From Rhodocyclaceae bacterium UBA1310 (GTDB lineage: Bacteria; Pseudomonadota; Gammaproteobacteria; Burkholderiales; Rhodocyclaceae), in assembly GCA_002307175.1 (NCBI GenBank), contig DBTS01000125.1, positions 2,072 through 19,233 of the forward strand: a stretch of DNA of 17,162 bases. The letters run 5' to 3'. Each line of letters starts with the position of its first letter. The stretch's first letter is position 1. Positions 15,474 through 17,162 of the stretch are shown here, piece after piece. The translations under genes were made by a program, and so were the position numbers. The notes under the pieces were generated by a model. That model ran no database searches, was not told the origin of the DNA, and was given only the letters and a program-made list of their open reading frames with translations.

Positions 15474-15480
15474 CTCCTTT
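15474..15480 (-). promoter_or_regulatory. Ribosome binding site that decides the hypA start
   Basis: AAAGGAG on the minus strand. The spacer is 9 bases to GTG 15464 and 3 bases to GTG 15470. Only the first spacing is favourable, and it restores the conserved MHE start of HypA. Confidence 0.75.
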
Positions 15481-15488
15481 GGTAGATA

Positions 15489-15538
15489 CAGCCTGCTCCT
15501 GAGCCGGGGGGCAGGCTGCCGGACGCCGGACGCCGGAC
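15489..15538 (-). repeat. Intercistronic hairpin plus triple 7-bp tandem repeat
   Basis: CAGCCTGC (15489-15496) and GCAGGCTG (15511-15518) form a perfect 8-bp stem with a 14-nt loop between the large-subunit stop and hypA. Next to it, GCCGGAC is repeated three times without mismatch (15518-15538), reaching the stop codon of the large subunit. No T run is present, so this is not a classical terminator. A role in setting the ratio of structural to accessory mRNA is possible but unproven. Confidence 0.55.
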
Positions 15539-17162
15539 TAGGCAAAATCGTTGAAATCAACCGTCACGGAAGACTTCCCGTCCGGATCAGTGAGATGCAC
15601 CGCACAGCCGATACAGGGGTCAAAACTGTGAATGGTCCGCAGAATTTCAATGGGCTGGTCGAATTTCTCAATCGGATGCCCCTGCAGCCCTGCTTCATAC
15701 GGGCCCGCCACACCGGCAGCATCACGCGGCCCGGCATTCCACTGGCTGGCCACCACACACTGATAATTCTTGATTTTCTGGTTCTCGATCACCACCCAAT
15801 GCCCCAGGGCACCTCGCGGTGCTTCCGTAAAACCATAGCCTTTTGCCGAAGTGGACCATGTGGTGGGGGACCATTTCGTGTTGTCGAAGACCGACACATC
15901 CCCGCCGTTGATATTGGCCATCAGTTTGGCATACCAGCCAACCATGCCATCGCCGACCAGCTTGGTCTCGATGGCACGCGCCAGCGTGCGCCCCAGCGTG
16001 GAATGGAACTGCCGCATGTGCGGGCTGATTTCCCAGCCTATCGTCCTGAAGCACTTATGGACCAGATTCTTCGCCGATGTGTTGCCGCTTGCATACATCA
16101 TGAGCACATGTGCCAGCGGGCCCACCTCCATGGCACGCCCCTTCCAGCGTGGCGACTTGATCCAGGAATAGCTCTCGGCATTGTCGGGCATGGTCGTATA
16201 GCCGGGCGCCGGGCCGGTATAGTTGAATGTTGTCTCGCCGGACCAGGGGTGAACTCCGGCACTCTTGCCCGCAGACTGGCTATACCAGGAGTGCGCGATA
16301 AACTCCTGGAATTCTGCGGCATTGGTCGCATCAATCGGATAAATCTTGCTCAGATCACGCCCCAGAATCACGCCGCGGGGAATCAGGAAGCTCGCCGGGT
16401 CATTGATATTGGTGCTCGGAAACTCCCCATAGCAGAGATAGTTGCCGACGCTCTCACCGATCTGTGACCAGTCTGCGCCGCCGTTTCTGCTACTCCCGGT
16501 ATAGGCCTTGCACACCATCTCCACATCGGGCAGATAGACCTGATCAACAAAGGTCCGCATGGCGGTGATCAGGTCCTTGACCATGCTGAGCGACGCACTG
16601 TTGATCGCGGTGCCGGAAGTGATGGGGCCAGTACCGCCACCCACTGAACTGATAGCGCACGGCATACCGCCGACCACCACATTGGGATGCGGGTCCTTGC
16701 CGCCGAAAATGGTATGCAGCTTGACGATATTGCGTGCCCAGGCGAGGCATTCCAGATAGTGCGCCATCAGCACCAGATTCTGTTCTGGAGACAGCTTGTA
16801 GGCCGGATGCCCCCAGTAACCTTTGGCAAAGATCCCCAGTTGCCCGGATTTGATGAAACTGGAGAGCTTGCTCCGGACATCGGAAAAGTAGCTGCTCGAA
16901 TTGTTGGCATAGCTACTCATCGAAGCCTGCAGGCTCGCGGCTCTAGACGGATCAGCCCTGATGGCGGATTCGACATCGACCCAGTCAAGCATGTGCAGCA
17001 GATAAAAATGCGTGACGTGATCGTGCAGGTATTGCGACGCAATCATGAGATTGCGGATCATCTCTGCATTCGATGGCACGGTAATACCAAGGGCATTCTC
17101 CACGGCACGCACGGATGCGACACCATGAACCACCGTACACAGAGCCGGTGCCGGAATCCTGG
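15538..17162 (-). CDS. [NiFe]-hydrogenase large subunit, group 1 uptake type, 5' partial
   Basis: The catalytic subunit of a hydrogen-oxidising [NiFe] hydrogenase of the HyaB/HybC/HupL type, normally bound to a small subunit with FeS clusters. About 540 codons are visible; the first codons lie beyond the window edge. Family blocks include ASVRAVENALGI, GQLGIFAKGYWGHPAYKL, GGMPCAI, HSWYSQ, WIKSPRWKGRAMEVGPLAHVL, EAPRGALGHW and the C-terminal nickel motif DPCIGCAVH. After that histidine come 18 more residues, so a HyaD/HupD-like endopeptidase must process it. The N-terminal motif is odd: where RxCGxC is expected, the frame reads RIPAPALCTVVH, with only one cysteine. hypA-hypE follow on the same strand. 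The GTG at 17133 is internal, not the start, since the frame continues to the edge. Confidence 0.93.
   Translation of the reverse strand, partial: RIPAPALCTVVHGVASVRAVENALGITVPSNAEMIRNLMIASQYLHDHVTHFYLLHMLDWVDVESAIRADPSRAASLQASMSSYANNSSSYFSDVRSKLSSFIKSGQLGIFAKGYWGHPAYKLSPEQNLVLMAHYLECLAWARNIVKLHTIFGGKDPHPNVVVGGMPCAISSVGGGTGPITSGTAINSASLSMVKDLITAMRTFVDQVYLPDVEMVCKAYTGSSRNGGADWSQIGESVGNYLCYGEFPSTNINDPASFLIPRGVILGRDLSKIYPIDATNAAEFQEFIAHSWYSQSAGKSAGVHPWSGETTFNYTGPAPGYTTMPDNAESYSWIKSPRWKGRAMEVGPLAHVLMMYASGNTSAKNLVHKCFRTIGWEISPHMRQFHSTLGRTLARAIETKLVGDGMVGWYAKLMANINGGDVSVFDNTKWSPTTWSTSAKGYGFTEAPRGALGHWVVIENQKIKNYQCVVASQWNAGPRDAAGVAGPYEAGLQGHPIEKFDQPIEILRTIHSFDPCIGCAVHLTDPDGKSSVTVDFNDFA

Noticed and set aside
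15518..15538. CRISPR-like direct repeats
   Set aside because: Only three contiguous 7-bp copies without spacers; a simple tandem repeat.
15385..16467. Plus-strand ORF (360 codons) opposite the hydrogenase gene
   Set aside because: Antisense shadow of the large subunit; the coding signal lies clearly on the minus strand.
17125..17133. GTG at 17133 as start of the hydrogenase subunit
   Set aside because: The frame continues upstream to the window edge with hydrogenase-like residues, and the family needs a long N-terminal part before this point.

Overview
The window looks like chromosomal DNA of a GC-rich betaproteobacterium. The deoxynucleoside kinase-panB pair, the HflX protein and the codon bias fit that group, perhaps Rhodocyclales, but this is inferred from gene content and no marker gene proves it. 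No rRNA, tRNA, CRISPR array or complete insertion sequence was recognised.

Layout. (1) 155-1622, plus strand: a deoxynucleoside kinase and panB, closed by a strong hairpin terminator with A and T tracts on its two sides. (2) 1688-3775, minus strand: the GTPase HflX, preceded by a small P-loop kinase-like protein whose Walker A lysine is replaced by threonine. (3) 3776-7000: an accessory, scarred stretch. It holds REP-like palindromes, a possible broken mini-ORF, a zeta-type toxin with a small overlapping upstream partner, a prophage-type replication-initiation protein whose 3' third is made of an inverted pair of REP-like repeats, and an orphan HigA/NadS-like HTH regulator. (4) 7130-11770, plus strand: a complete cell-surface signalling iron-uptake locus (FecI-like sigma factor, FecR-like anti-sigma regulator, STN-containing TonB-dependent receptor). 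Fur-box-like sites precede both the sigma gene and the receptor gene, the sigma gene has a structured leader, and an excellent terminator ends the unit. (5) 11795-17162, minus strand: the end of a [NiFe]-hydrogenase operon, read as large subunit (5' part outside the window), then hypA, hypB, hypC, hypD and hypE.

How the genes work together. HypA and HypB deliver nickel. HypC, HypD and HypE build and carry the Fe(CN)2CO unit for the hydrogenase large subunit, whose C-terminal tail shows it still needs a maturation endopeptidase. HypF and the endopeptidase are not in the window. The iron-uptake locus is convergent with the hydrogenase operon. In it, a ferric-siderophore signal at the receptor STN domain would pass through FecR to the sigma factor to raise receptor transcription.

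The most notable observations are: a non-canonical sequence where the N-terminal RxCGxC nickel-ligand motif of the hydrogenase is expected, at the window edge; mutually exclusive hairpins in the leader of the sigma-factor gene; a BIME-like inverted REP pair read through by a prophage-type gene; and a zeta-type toxin with an unfamiliar small partner.
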